DNA of 64,000 bases, taken from Vibrio ruber DSM 16370 (GTDB taxonomy: Bacteria; Pseudomonadota; Gammaproteobacteria; Enterobacterales; Vibrionaceae). The notes beneath the pieces were generated by a model. That model did no database searches, had not been told where the DNA came from, and was given only the letters and a program-made list of their open reading frames with translations. The position numbers were made by a program, and so were the translations under genes. This document shows positions 53,436 to 61,456 of this stretch, in pieces. Location of the stretch: NCBI RefSeq assembly GCF_900163965.1, contig NZ_FULE01000015.1, forward strand, positions 54,422-118,421, given 5' to 3'. Positions within the stretch are counted from its first letter, which is position 1; each line of letters begins with the position of its first letter.

Positions 53436-54662
53436 TCAACCGCCGGCAACCCACTGGCGCTTGGTTTTGATGCTGGAAATCAGCATATAGAAACAGGTAC
53501 TGAGTGAAATCACAAACAGATAACCCAATAATCCCTGATTGCCTTGCATAAACCAGTCTGCCATGATTGGCCCTAATACCGAACCAACACTGTAGCTAAA
53601 CAACATCACCTGAGTGGCAGACACAATGTAGTTAGCGTCTAACTTGTCACATCCCAGATTGATTGCAATCGGATAGAGTGCAAACGTTGCAACACCGAGC
53701 AAAAATAACCCCAGCACCAGCGTCCCCGTGCCTGTGAAAAGAACAGGCAAAACAGATGCACCTGCGCCCACCAGACAAAACATTGCCATCAGGAGTTTAC
53801 GCCCCAAGAATTTGGACAACCAAGGAATCATCGGCTGAACCGCCATCGCCCCGAGAATTACTAATGCGAGCAAACTACCAAGATGCATGGTCGGAATACC
53901 ACGATTGGCAAGCTCAACCGGCATCAAACCATAAATTGCACCCAACATCAGGCCAGAAACCAGACACCCGATCAGAGCGGCATGGCTCAGCTTGGTCATC
54001 TGTTTCCAAGATAAGCTTGTCGCTTGCTGTGCCGGAGGTTGATCCGTTTCGCCATAAATGAGTACCACTGAAGCGAGCACCAATAGCACAATAATCATTG
54101 TGAATGGTATCACACCAGAAACGCCCAACCCGATCCCCAGCTGACCAACTGCAGTCCCACCGTATAAGGCGACCATATAAATACCTAAGCGCTTCGCCCG
54201 TTGGGATGCATCACCATGTAATAACCAAGACTCAACCACCACAAAAACACCGGCAACCGCAACCCCGGCGACAAAGCGAGCAGTAAGCCAGACCGATGTG
54301 TAAGGCAATGATGGGAGCACCACAATAGAGAGTAGCAAGATCACTAAACACCAGATAAAGGCAAGTCGGTGGCCGAAACGATTCACGAATGGTTCCATCA
54401 TCATCGCCCCCAGCAACAGACCGGCATAAAAAACGCTGGCAAGCCAGCTGGCAAGCGATTCATCGAGCTCATAATGAGTCAGAATGAGTGGGAGCAAACT
54501 CATAAGATAGCCGGACGCAATAGCATATAGCGCCAAAGCGATCACGGGTACCGCAATGCGCTGAGTCGCAACAGGGGAAGTATTCAACTGAATAGCCTCG
54601 AAATCAGATGGAACAACAGAAACAGAAGATTTTCGCGGCGAATATCGCGCTAACTCATGCAA
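53436..54662 (-). CDS. MFS transporter (YcaD-like group)
   Basis: 408 residues with about twelve membrane helices after a ~35-residue hydrophilic N-terminus. MFS signatures include the loop 2-3 pattern GAMMMEPFVNRFGHRLAFIWC and WLTARFVAGVAVAGVFVVVESWL, which recalls YcaD-type carriers; the second half has GRKLLMAMFCLVGAG. The location beside the phenolic acid decarboxylase and LpdD-like genes suggests transport of an aromatic acid or phenol, but this is only by association. Confidence 0.85.
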   Translation of the reverse strand: MHELARYSPRKSSVSVVPSDFEAIQLNTSPVATQRIAVPVIALALYAIASGYLMSLLPLILTHYELDESLASWLASVFYAGLLLGAMMMEPFVNRFGHRLAFIWCLVILLLSIVVLPSLPYTSVWLTARFVAGVAVAGVFVVVESWLLHGDASQRAKRLGIYMVALYGGTAVGQLGIGLGVSGVIPFTMIIVLLVLASVVLIYGETDQPPAQQATSLSWKQMTKLSHAALIGCLVSGLMLGAIYGLMPVELANRGIPTMHLGSLLALVILGAMAVQPMIPWLSKFLGRKLLMAMFCLVGAGASVLPVLFTGTGTLVLGLFLLGVATFALYPIAINLGCDKLDANYIVSATQVMLFSYSVGSVLGPIMADWFMQGNQGLLGYLFVISLSTCFYMLISSIKTKRQWVAGG

Positions 54663-54857
54663 AGATAAAATGAAAAATTGTAGTCTTAACGATTAATAAT
54701 TTTTATCAAACCAACACACAGAATTTTTCATTACTAAGAAAGGAAAAGGCAGTTAAAAACACTGACATCATTGTTTTTATTTGGCATCTACTAGCATAAA
54801 ATCGATACTGGTAAAAATTATATTTTATATAATCTGACCGAACAATCTCCTGTTAAA

Positions 54858-55253
54858 TCAGGCTTGCAGATGCTCGATTAGTTGATTGACCAGCGTATCG
54901 ACCATGCCAGAAATCTGCGTCAAATGTTCCGGCCTGGCCTGATCGATATGAATGCCACAGCTGACCGAAACAACACAATTGAGAGCAGAAGCAATCAGCT
55001 GAGCCATACGATGCGCAAGCAGATCTTCTTTATGCCCTAACACACACATCACCGATGTCGATGCACTCACCTTCGATGCATCCTGCAGGCTCGTCCGCGG
55101 CTGCGCTAATGCTACAGCACCAATATGTGCAGCATCGCCACCATGAATGGTCACCAGTAAGTCACGGCCAACGATCACTGCGACTAACTCAATCACAATC
55201 CCGGCAGATTCCCGCTCTAACCGCACAATATGACCCGACGGATATGATGTCAT
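54858..55253 (-). CDS. LpdD-like prenylated-flavin chaperone
   Basis: 131 residues, with the LpdD-family core VIELVAVIVGRDLLVTIHGGDAAHIGAVALAQPR followed by SVMCVLGHKEDLLAHRMAQLIASALNCVVSVSCGIHID. Members accompany UbiD-type decarboxylases (gallate decarboxylase LpdD in lactobacilli) and are proposed to help deliver or mature prFMN. It stands 2 kb from the UbiX/UbiD operon, separated by marR and the MFS gene, so the four genes together look like one functional locus. The assignment is by pattern recall and would benefit from a domain search. Confidence 0.7.
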   Translation of the reverse strand: MTSYPSGHIVRLERESAGIVIELVAVIVGRDLLVTIHGGDAAHIGAVALAQPRTSLQDASKVSASTSVMCVLGHKEDLLAHRMAQLIASALNCVVSVSCGIHIDQARPEHLTQISGMVDTLVNQLIEHLQA

Positions 55254-55530
55254 TGATGTCTCCTTCTGTTCGTCGCTGTATTTTCAGTGATAGCTGTCGC
55301 TGTCAGCGTCTTTGTGGCGCGCTCGCATCGTAGTCACTATCGAACAGTGTGTAAAGTCTCATCATGCGTATCTGCCAGAAAGAAGCGGTTATCGGAATGG
55401 CTCAAAAATAAACCATTATTCAGAGGGGAGTGTTTGTTTTTGTTGTGAAAATGTTACCCTGACAATCAAGATACTCCTGAAGCAATTCAAATTGCTTCAG
55501 TCAGCTCAATCAATGCACGGTGGAGGCATA
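55254..55530. other. Gap upstream of the YrhK-domain gene
   Basis: About 275 bp with a 22-bp perfect palindrome near its right end. The open frame running through this gap into the YrhK gene has no start signal or protein-like composition before 55531. Confidence 0.4.
55478..55499. promoter_or_regulatory. 22-bp palindrome upstream of the YrhK-domain gene
   Basis: TGAAGCAATT-CA-AATTGCTTCA is a perfect dyad 31 bp before the GTG start at 55531. It could be an operator or a leader-RNA hairpin; it has no U-tract, so it is unlikely to be a terminator. Confidence 0.5.
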
Positions 55531-55800
55531 GTGATTAATAAAACCAAGACCAAACTGGATATCAATATCGGTGGCGAACATCTGGTTATCCAGCAACGTT
55601 ATGAAGCATTGAGTGCTTTTAATGATCTTCTGATTGCGATCTGGTTTCTGATCGGCAGCTTCTTTTTCTTAAACGATTCGTTGGTTGAGAGCGGAACTTG
55701 GCTATTTATCGCCGGCAGTGCTCAACTCCTGATCAAACCATTTATCAAACTGACCAGTCTGGTTCATCTGTATCGAATTCAAAATCGCTGCAATGATTAA
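55531..55800 (+). CDS. YrhK-domain small membrane protein
   Basis: 89 residues from a GTG at 55531, chosen for the GGAGG seven bases upstream. The YrhK-like domain starts at about residue 15 (HLVIQQRYEALSAFNDLLIAIWFLIGSFFFL) with two membrane helices (the second WLFIAGSAQLLIKPFIKL) and a basic C-terminal end. The family is of unknown function and common in marine bacteria. It stands alone; a strong hairpin follows the stop. Confidence 0.75.
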   Translation: MINKTKTKLDINIGGEHLVIQQRYEALSAFNDLLIAIWFLIGSFFFLNDSLVESGTWLFIAGSAQLLIKPFIKLTSLVHLYRIQNRCND

Positions 55801-55820
55801 CCCGCAACGATAAAATGACA

Positions 55821-55850
55821 TCGGCTCCCGCGTATTGACGTGGGAGCCGA
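55821..55850. terminator. Strong hairpin between YrhK and lipoprotein genes
   Basis: TCGGCTCCCGCGT-ATTG-ACGTGGGAGCCGA has a 13-bp stem with one wobble or mismatch pair. On the minus strand it is followed within six bases by TTTT, fitting a terminator for the lipoprotein gene and possibly both genes. Confidence 0.75.
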
Positions 55851-55887
55851 CGATTCAGGATCAACAATCAAAAAAAGATAAGCGGTA

Positions 55888-56214
55888 TTATTTATCTTGA
55901 TGCTTATCATTACCGGCATCTGGCGTGTCTCCGACCACACCCTGACTCATTTCAGGCGCCTCACCCATCATTTCTTGATCAGTCTTCGGTGTTGTTTGAT
56001 CGATCGAGCCTTGGCCATTATCCATTGTCTGAACGCCGTCCAGAGTTGCCGGATCAACTGGTACTTGACCTGCATCCATTGTTGCAGAATCACCTTGCTC
56101 ACTGCTGGTAGTCGTTTTTTCAGTGGCTGCGTTATCATCGTTACATGCCGTTAGGCCAAAAGCAATTGCGGTAGTCAGTAGCATCATGGCAATCGGGTTT
56201 GATAGTTTAGACAT
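55888..56214 (-). CDS. Small acidic lipoprotein
   Basis: 108 residues from the ATG at 56214, with AGGAGAG upstream. The signal peptide II leader SKLSNPIAMMLLTTAIAFGLTAC has the lipobox LTAC, giving a lipidated Cys at about residue 24. The mature part is Asp/Glu/Thr/Gln-rich and low in complexity (NDDNAATEKTTTSSEQ, then DQEMMGEAPEM) with no recognisable domain. Residue +2 is Asn, not Asp, so sorting to the outer membrane is expected. Function unknown. Confidence 0.75.
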   Translation of the reverse strand: MSKLSNPIAMMLLTTAIAFGLTACNDDNAATEKTTTSSEQGDSATMDAGQVPVDPATLDGVQTMDNGQGSIDQTTPKTDQEMMGEAPEMSQGVVGDTPDAGNDKHQDK

Positions 56215-56457
56215 ACTTCTCTCCTGTTTTTCGAACGGCTGTGCGTTCACACATTAAATCAACTGGAAGCCAGTGTAGTGGATTACCCAGAGAAGATTTC
56301 AAATTTCAGGTCAAGAGTTCGTACTAATTGTGTAAGAAATCAAACCTTTTCCTGACCTGAAAAACAAACTGTGCAGCAAACAACAGATCGAGAGATTTAA
56401 AAACAGCTATATTGATGATTCATGAATCTCCTTATAAAAAATCAAACAGGTCACGCC

Positions 56458-59322
56458 ATGCAATGTCAGTCTTCCTCAAGCCAGCTTTCAGAAATATCAG
56501 CACCATACCAATCTCTTGTCACCCGTTTATCCGCCCGCCTTGCTCCCGAATGTATTATCACTCAACCGGAGCAACGATTGGCTTACGGCACCGATGCCAG
56601 TTTTTACCGCTTAATCCCACAAGTCGTTTTGCGGTTGAAAAGTATCGATGAGGTGGTACTGACCCTTCACATCTGTCATGAACTCGGTATAGCTCTGACA
56701 TTTCGAGCCGCTGGAACCAGCCTCTCCGGTCAAGCCGTTTCAGACTCGGTACTGGTTACCCTGACCGATGACTGGCGCAACTATCAGATTTCAGAACAGG
56801 GCCATAAAATCAGACTGCAACCCGGTGTGATCGGTGCCGACGCCAATCGCTATCTGGCACCCTATCAACGCAAAATCGGGCCGGATCCTGCGTCAATCAA
56901 TGCATGTAAAATCGGAGGAATCGCAGCCAACAATGCCAGCGGCATGTGCTGTGGTACCGCACAGAACTCGTATCAGACCGTCGCAGATATCCACATTATT
57001 TTAGCGAACGGAAGTACACTCAATACAGCCGACCCGAAGAGTGTTGAGACATTCAAACAGCAAAACCCCGCGCTGATCAGCGGGATTCAGACACTCTGTC
57101 AACAAACACAGGCAAACCGCCAGCTGACTGATTTGATTCGGCATAAATACCGCCTGAAAAATACCACTGGCTATGCACTCAATGCCCTGATTGACTATAG
57201 CGACCCGATTGACGTGATTAAACATTTGATGATTGGCTCTGAAGGCACATTAGGTTTCATTGCCGAGATCACTTACCACACAGTCGCAGAACATCCGTTC
57301 AAAGCTTCAGCGCTGCTGGTCTTTTCTGACATAGACCAAGCCAGTCAGGCTGTCACAACCCTCAAACAGACTCCGGTCGCTGCCGTGGAAATGATGGATG
57401 GGCGCTCACTCCGGGCGATTGCCGATAAACCGGGTATGCCGGGTTTTATTGCGACACTGGATGAACACGCAACAGCGTTGCTGATTGAGTCTCATGCTCA
57501 CAATGATTTGCAACTCACAACGCAATGTGAGCAGATCATGCAGCAACTGGCGACTTATTCAATTCTGGAGTCCGTCCCATTTACCACGGATCAGCAAACG
57601 GTGACCACACTCTGGGGAATCCGTAAAGGCCTGTTCCCAGCGGTCGGTGCAGTGCGTGAAACCGGAACAACGGTCATTATTGAAGATGTAGCCTTTCCGA
57701 TTGAACATCTGGCAGGCGGTGTGCGTGACTTGCAAACGCTGTTTCACAAACATCACTACCATGAGGCGATTATTTTCGGTCATGCGCTGGAGGGCAATTT
57801 ACATTTTGTCTTTACACAGGGCTTTGAAGCGCCGGAAGAGATAGCTCGATATAGTGCATTTATGGATGATGTCGCCCAACTGGTTGCGGTCAAGTATGGC
57901 GGCTCCCTGAAAGCAGAACACGGAACCGGGAGAAATATGGCTCCTTATGTTGAACTGGAGTGGGGTGAAGCCGGCTATGCACTGATGCAGCAAATTAAAA
58001 CGCTGTTTGATCCGGACGGCAGGCTCAACCCCGGGGTGATTCTCAACTCTGACCCGCAAGCACATGTTCAGCATCTCAAACCGATGCCACCAGCCAATCC
58101 ACTGGTTGATCACTGTATTGAATGTGGCTTTTGTGAGGCGGTATGCCCCTCCCGCACACTGACCCTCTCTCCTCGCCAAAGGATTGTGCTGTACCGGGAA
58201 TTACAACATCGTCGTACCCTGAAGAAAGACAGCCCTGATGTTCGAGCGTTAGAACAGGTCTTTGAATATCAAGGCATCGATACCTGTGCCGCAACCGGCT
58301 TGTGTGCAACGCGCTGCCCGGTCGGGATCAATACCGGCGATTTAGTCAAACAACTGAGAACTGACAAATATCAGCGCTATGATGCAATTGCCCGCTGGAC
58401 GACAAACCATTTCGCCACCACAACGCAACTTGCCAGAACCGGACTCAAACTCAATGCATCGGCAACACGCCTGCTCGGAGCAAAGCGGATGCAGCACTGG
58501 AATCAGCGCTTACGTCACCATATACAAATACCACAGTGGTTACCCGAGATCCCGGCTCCAAACCGTGATGTGCTGACAAAACACAACGGGTATTCCGCTG
58601 TCAAAAAAGTTGTCTACTTTCCTTCCTGCGCGAGCCGGGCGATGGGGGTTACGCCACAGGGCACAGATCAGCGATCGCTCACTGAAGTCACCCGTCGGTT
58701 ACTCAATAAAGCAGGATTTGAAGTTATTCTCCCGGAGCATTTAAACGAACAGTGTTGTGGAATGCCTTATGACAGTAAAGGGATGACACCACACGCACAA
58801 CACAAAGCACATCAGTTAGAGCAGGTTTTACTCGACGCCTCTGAACAAGGCCGCTATCCGATTTTGATAGACACCAGCCCATGTGTTCAGCGGCTGAAAA
58901 CTGAATTGAATTCAACCATACAACTTTATGAACCGGCAGAATTTGTCAGTCGCTACCTGTTAGAATCGCTGACCATAACCCCGGCAGAAGAAACCATTCT
59001 GCTGCACATTACCTGTAGTGCCCGAAAAATGGGCTTAGAAGATGTGATGTTAAAACTGGCGCGAGCCTGTGCCCGTGAAGTTATCGTCCCCGAGCATATT
59101 CAGTGTTGCGGCTGGGCCGGTGATAAAGGTTTCACCACACCGGAGTTGAATCAGGCAGCATTACAACCGTTGAAAAATCAGATCCCGCCGGATTGTAAAC
59201 GCGGCTTCAGCCATAGTCTGACCTGTGAGATCGGTCTTTCGCACCACAGCGGGATTCCTTATCAATCCATTCTATATCTGGTGGATGAAGTGTCCGGAAA
59301 GCGTAGCACTAAAGAAAAGTAA
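56458..59322 (+). CDS. FAD and Fe-S D-lactate dehydrogenase-like oxidoreductase (Dld-II type)
   Basis: About 954 residues from the ATG at 56458 (CAGG upstream); an ATG at 56422 is the alternative. The N-terminal FAD-binding type 4 domain (~40-260) has FRAAGTSLSGQAVSDSVL and GGIAANNASGMCCGT, with GSEGTLGFIAEITY. An FAD-oxidase C domain follows to ~530 (EHGTGRNMAPYVELEWG). Two 4Fe-4S motifs follow (CIECGFCEAVCPSRTLTLSPRQ and CAATGLCATRCPVGINTGDLV), then CCG repeats (LNEQCCGMPYDSKG and IQCCGWAGDKGF). It matches the Dld-II enzymes of Shewanella, which feed D-lactate electrons to quinone; other 2-hydroxyacids are possible. Confidence 0.9.
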   Translation: MQCQSSSSQLSEISAPYQSLVTRLSARLAPECIITQPEQRLAYGTDASFYRLIPQVVLRLKSIDEVVLTLHICHELGIALTFRAAGTSLSGQAVSDSVLVTLTDDWRNYQISEQGHKIRLQPGVIGADANRYLAPYQRKIGPDPASINACKIGGIAANNASGMCCGTAQNSYQTVADIHIILANGSTLNTADPKSVETFKQQNPALISGIQTLCQQTQANRQLTDLIRHKYRLKNTTGYALNALIDYSDPIDVIKHLMIGSEGTLGFIAEITYHTVAEHPFKASALLVFSDIDQASQAVTTLKQTPVAAVEMMDGRSLRAIADKPGMPGFIATLDEHATALLIESHAHNDLQLTTQCEQIMQQLATYSILESVPFTTDQQTVTTLWGIRKGLFPAVGAVRETGTTVIIEDVAFPIEHLAGGVRDLQTLFHKHHYHEAIIFGHALEGNLHFVFTQGFEAPEEIARYSAFMDDVAQLVAVKYGGSLKAEHGTGRNMAPYVELEWGEAGYALMQQIKTLFDPDGRLNPGVILNSDPQAHVQHLKPMPPANPLVDHCIECGFCEAVCPSRTLTLSPRQRIVLYRELQHRRTLKKDSPDVRALEQVFEYQGIDTCAATGLCATRCPVGINTGDLVKQLRTDKYQRYDAIARWTTNHFATTTQLARTGLKLNASATRLLGAKRMQHWNQRLRHHIQIPQWLPEIPAPNRDVLTKHNGYSAVKKVVYFPSCASRAMGVTPQGTDQRSLTEVTRRLLNKAGFEVILPEHLNEQCCGMPYDSKGMTPHAQHKAHQLEQVLLDASEQGRYPILIDTSPCVQRLKTELNSTIQLYEPAEFVSRYLLESLTITPAEETILLHITCSARKMGLEDVMLKLARACAREVIVPEHIQCCGWAGDKGFTTPELNQAALQPLKNQIPPDCKRGFSHSLTCEIGLSHHSGIPYQSILYLVDEVSGKRSTKEK

Positions 59323-59326
59323 AACA

Positions 59327-59371
59327 GGGCTCTGAACCTACATATTAACAAGATTCTGGATTCAGAGCTCT
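59327..59371 (+). terminator. Hairpin after the D-lactate dehydrogenase-like gene
   Basis: GGGCTCTGAA-(24 nt)-TTCAGAGCTCT begins a few bases after the stop. The loop is long and no clean U-tract follows. Together with the G-free C/A-rich sequence just downstream, termination here may depend partly on Rho. Confidence 0.45.
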
Positions 59372-59437
59372 CTCATATAACTATCTAACAGAAAACTCAC
59401 AATTTTACCCCCAAGACAAACAACCGTTCGAAAACAG

Positions 59438-59585
59438 AAACAAATCAAATAATATACCCACATCAACAACCCAATAAAAATCAATCAAAAACCCAACTAA
59501 AATCAAAATTATCACTAAAAAAACCCAAAAAACCAACAAAAATCAAATTTTAAAAAATAAAAAAACCACTCCCAAAAAAACAATT
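59438..59585 (+). other. 148-nt G-free, C/A-rich tract upstream of the halogenase cluster
   Basis: Between the G at 59437 and the G at 59586 the plus strand contains no guanine at all. The tract is A-rich with regularly interspersed C and CC/CCC clusters. A C-over-G bubble in the sense transcript is the classical signature of a Rho-utilisation (rut) region, here downstream of dld and upstream of the biosynthetic operon. The A-tracts would also bend DNA. It contains no gene. Confidence 0.6.
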
Positions 59586-59612
59586 GTTCACTTAAAGAAA
59601 ACATATAAACTT
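59584..59612 (+). promoter_or_regulatory. Candidate promoter of the halogenase cluster
   Basis: TTGTTC and TAAACT are separated by 17 bp, 35-60 bp before the first gene and immediately right of the G-free tract. Match to sigma-70 is fair (4 of 6 in each hexamer). Confidence 0.4.
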
Positions 59613-59646
59613 TATTTCGAACAAACCAAAGAATGGATGATAGGAA

Positions 59647-61185
59647 ATGCTTCAAACACTTTTACCTGAAATAAAACCGAAGACACTATTAAGCCGTTTC
59701 TTTGACGTGGCACAAACATATCCAAACCGAATTGCTCTTCAAGATGATAAAAAAAGAGTCTCTTATGGAGAATTACAAAGCTGGATCGATAACATTGCTT
59801 CAGTGTTATCAGAATATCAGGTAAAGGAAGGAGATTTTGTTGCCGTTGCAGTCACTCCTAGTATGGAGTTATTAGCAGCTTTACTCGCTGTTCAATATAC
59901 TGGGGCAGCGTACGTCCCTATTGATACTAAGGCTCCTAAAGATCGGAACCTACTTATCTTAAACGACGCAAATCCCGTTTTGATTCTTGGAGATACAACT
60001 ACACCAAACTATGAAGGATTCAGCCAGCATAACGTTCATCATCTCATAAAAGAAAAGTCAGCACTTCCTACAGCTCCTATGGTAAATCGCGCCAGTGAAG
60101 AAGGAGTTGCTTATGTTATCTATACATCCGGTACAACAGGTAAACCCAAAGGCGTTCCTATCACTCATAAGAATTTACAAGCTCTTTTCACTGCAACCGA
60201 ACAATTTTTCACTTTCAACGAACAAGATATTGGCTTGCTTTACCATTCCTTTGCTTTTGATTTTTCGGTTTGGGAGATATGGTCGATGCTGGGCTATGGC
60301 GGAAAGCTGATTATTCCTTCAGAAGAAACCCGAGTTATGCCAGAAAAATTGGCAAAACTAATTGCACATGAAAAAATAACAATTTTAAATCAAACGCCCA
60401 CAGCATTCTCAGTTAATGCAAGCAGCCTTTGCAATTATTATTCTGAAAGCTTGGCATTACGTTTCATTGTTTTTGGTGGTGAGCGGCTTAATTTTCAGGC
60501 TCTAGAAAAATGGAACCGACATTTTGGATTACAATCACCACAACTCGTTAATATGTATGGAATTACGGAAACCACGGTTCATGCCAGCTTACATGTGGTT
60601 AATCAAAATGATTTAGAAAATATCGAGTCAAACATTGGTAAATTATTACCTCATTTTGATTACATTATCCGCCCCTTCGGTGATGAGGAGCCTGATGAAC
60701 ATAGTGGAGAACTTTTACTCTCAGGACCTCAGATAACTCATGGTTACTTGAATATCAGTCATGAAGAGTGTAGTAAGTTTATATGGCTGGATAAAGATGG
60801 TATTTCCCGTTGTTATTATTGTTCTGGTGATATTGTACGTCATAATAAGAATAATGAATTGATTTTCTTAGGGCGACGAGATCATCAGACAAAAATCAAC
60901 GGATACCGAATAGAAATTGGTGAAATAGAATCCGTACTATCCAAACAAAGTAATATCCATGAAATATGTGTTGTTAATGCACAGTCTCCTATTTTTGGCC
61001 ATCACCTGATTTGTTTTTATACCACTATAGAATCAGCTGATGTAGCAACCAAACAATTAAAAGCTCACGCCAAGGCAGCATTACCGGTCTACATGCGCCC
61101 AGTTCGTTATCGAAAAATCGGGATTATTCCTAAAACTGTCAACGGAAAAGTTGATAAAAAAGCAATGCTCAACATGATGGAGTAG
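59647..61185 (+). CDS. Stand-alone NRPS adenylation domain, predicted threonine-activating
   Basis: 512 residues, a complete A domain with no condensation or carrier domain. Core motifs are YTSGTTGKPKGV (A3, residue 159), FDFSVWEIW (A4), NMYGITETTVH (A5), SGDIVRHNKNNELIFLGRRDHQTKINGYRIE (A7-A8) and NGKVDK (A10). Specificity residues read D205 F206 W209 N248 V275 G277 M303 V311 H312 K501, i.e. DFWNVGMVHK, one conservative change from the threonine code DFWNIGMVHK. It should load L-Thr onto the carrier protein encoded 3 bp downstream, as the SyrB1 A domain does in syringomycin synthesis. Codon and base use are more AT-rich than the genes to the left, suggesting acquisition. Confidence 0.93.
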   Translation: MLQTLLPEIKPKTLLSRFFDVAQTYPNRIALQDDKKRVSYGELQSWIDNIASVLSEYQVKEGDFVAVAVTPSMELLAALLAVQYTGAAYVPIDTKAPKDRNLLILNDANPVLILGDTTTPNYEGFSQHNVHHLIKEKSALPTAPMVNRASEEGVAYVIYTSGTTGKPKGVPITHKNLQALFTATEQFFTFNEQDIGLLYHSFAFDFSVWEIWSMLGYGGKLIIPSEETRVMPEKLAKLIAHEKITILNQTPTAFSVNASSLCNYYSESLALRFIVFGGERLNFQALEKWNRHFGLQSPQLVNMYGITETTVHASLHVVNQNDLENIESNIGKLLPHFDYIIRPFGDEEPDEHSGELLLSGPQITHGYLNISHEECSKFIWLDKDGISRCYYCSGDIVRHNKNNELIFLGRRDHQTKINGYRIEIGEIESVLSKQSNIHEICVVNAQSPIFGHHLICFYTTIESADVATKQLKAHAKAALPVYMRPVRYRKIGIIPKTVNGKVDKKAMLNMME

Positions 61186-61188
61186 TTT

Positions 61189-61439
61189 ATGAAAAATATG
61201 AATACGGCTTCAATTCAGGGTAACCAAAATAAAAGTTCCGCCTTAGAACACTATATTTCTTGGCTTTCAGAAATATTGGAACAATCTGTTTCACCTGATG
61301 ATAACTTTCTCGATATTGGTGGGCATTCCATGATTGCTATATCGCTCAATGAGCGGATAAAAAAGAATTTGATTTAGTGTTATCTATGAAAAACCTATAC
61401 AACACTTCGCTGAAAAATACCTTTTCTTCAGCCCAATAA
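61189..61439 (+). CDS. Discrete peptidyl carrier protein, complete only with a -1 frameshift
   Basis: Zero frame gives 62 residues ending at a stop at 61375-61377. It includes the phosphopantetheine motif LDIGGHSMIA (Ser47), but stops inside helix III (ERIKKNLI). After a -1 shift at A_AAA_AAG (61359-61365), translation continues EFDLVLSMKNLYNTSLKNTF to a stop at 61437-61439. That gives an 83-residue protein with the RIKKEF-V-LS-K-LY-TSL pattern of normal carrier proteins. Either ribosomes shift here or the copy carries a one-base mutation in its A-run. It is expected to hold Thr for the halogenase encoded next. The gene starts 3 bp after the A-domain gene. Confidence 0.85.
61359..61365 (+). 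promoter_or_regulatory. Candidate -1 ribosomal frameshift heptamer A_AAA_AAG
   Basis: The zero-frame codons are ATA-AAA-AAG, placing the heptamer in the exact X_XXY_YYZ register used at E. coli dnaX. The -1 frame restores the missing C-terminal part of the carrier protein. I see no strong upstream SD-like stimulator or long downstream stem, so efficiency is uncertain. Confidence 0.5.
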
Positions 61440-61456
61440 TATTAAAGGATAAATAA

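Noticed and set aside
59647..61185. Acyl-CoA synthetase or D-alanine ligase (DltA-like) instead of an NRPS adenylation domain
   Set aside because: The A4, A5 and specificity residues match amino-acid-activating NRPS domains with a threonine code, and a GGHS carrier protein and carrier-dependent halogenase follow.
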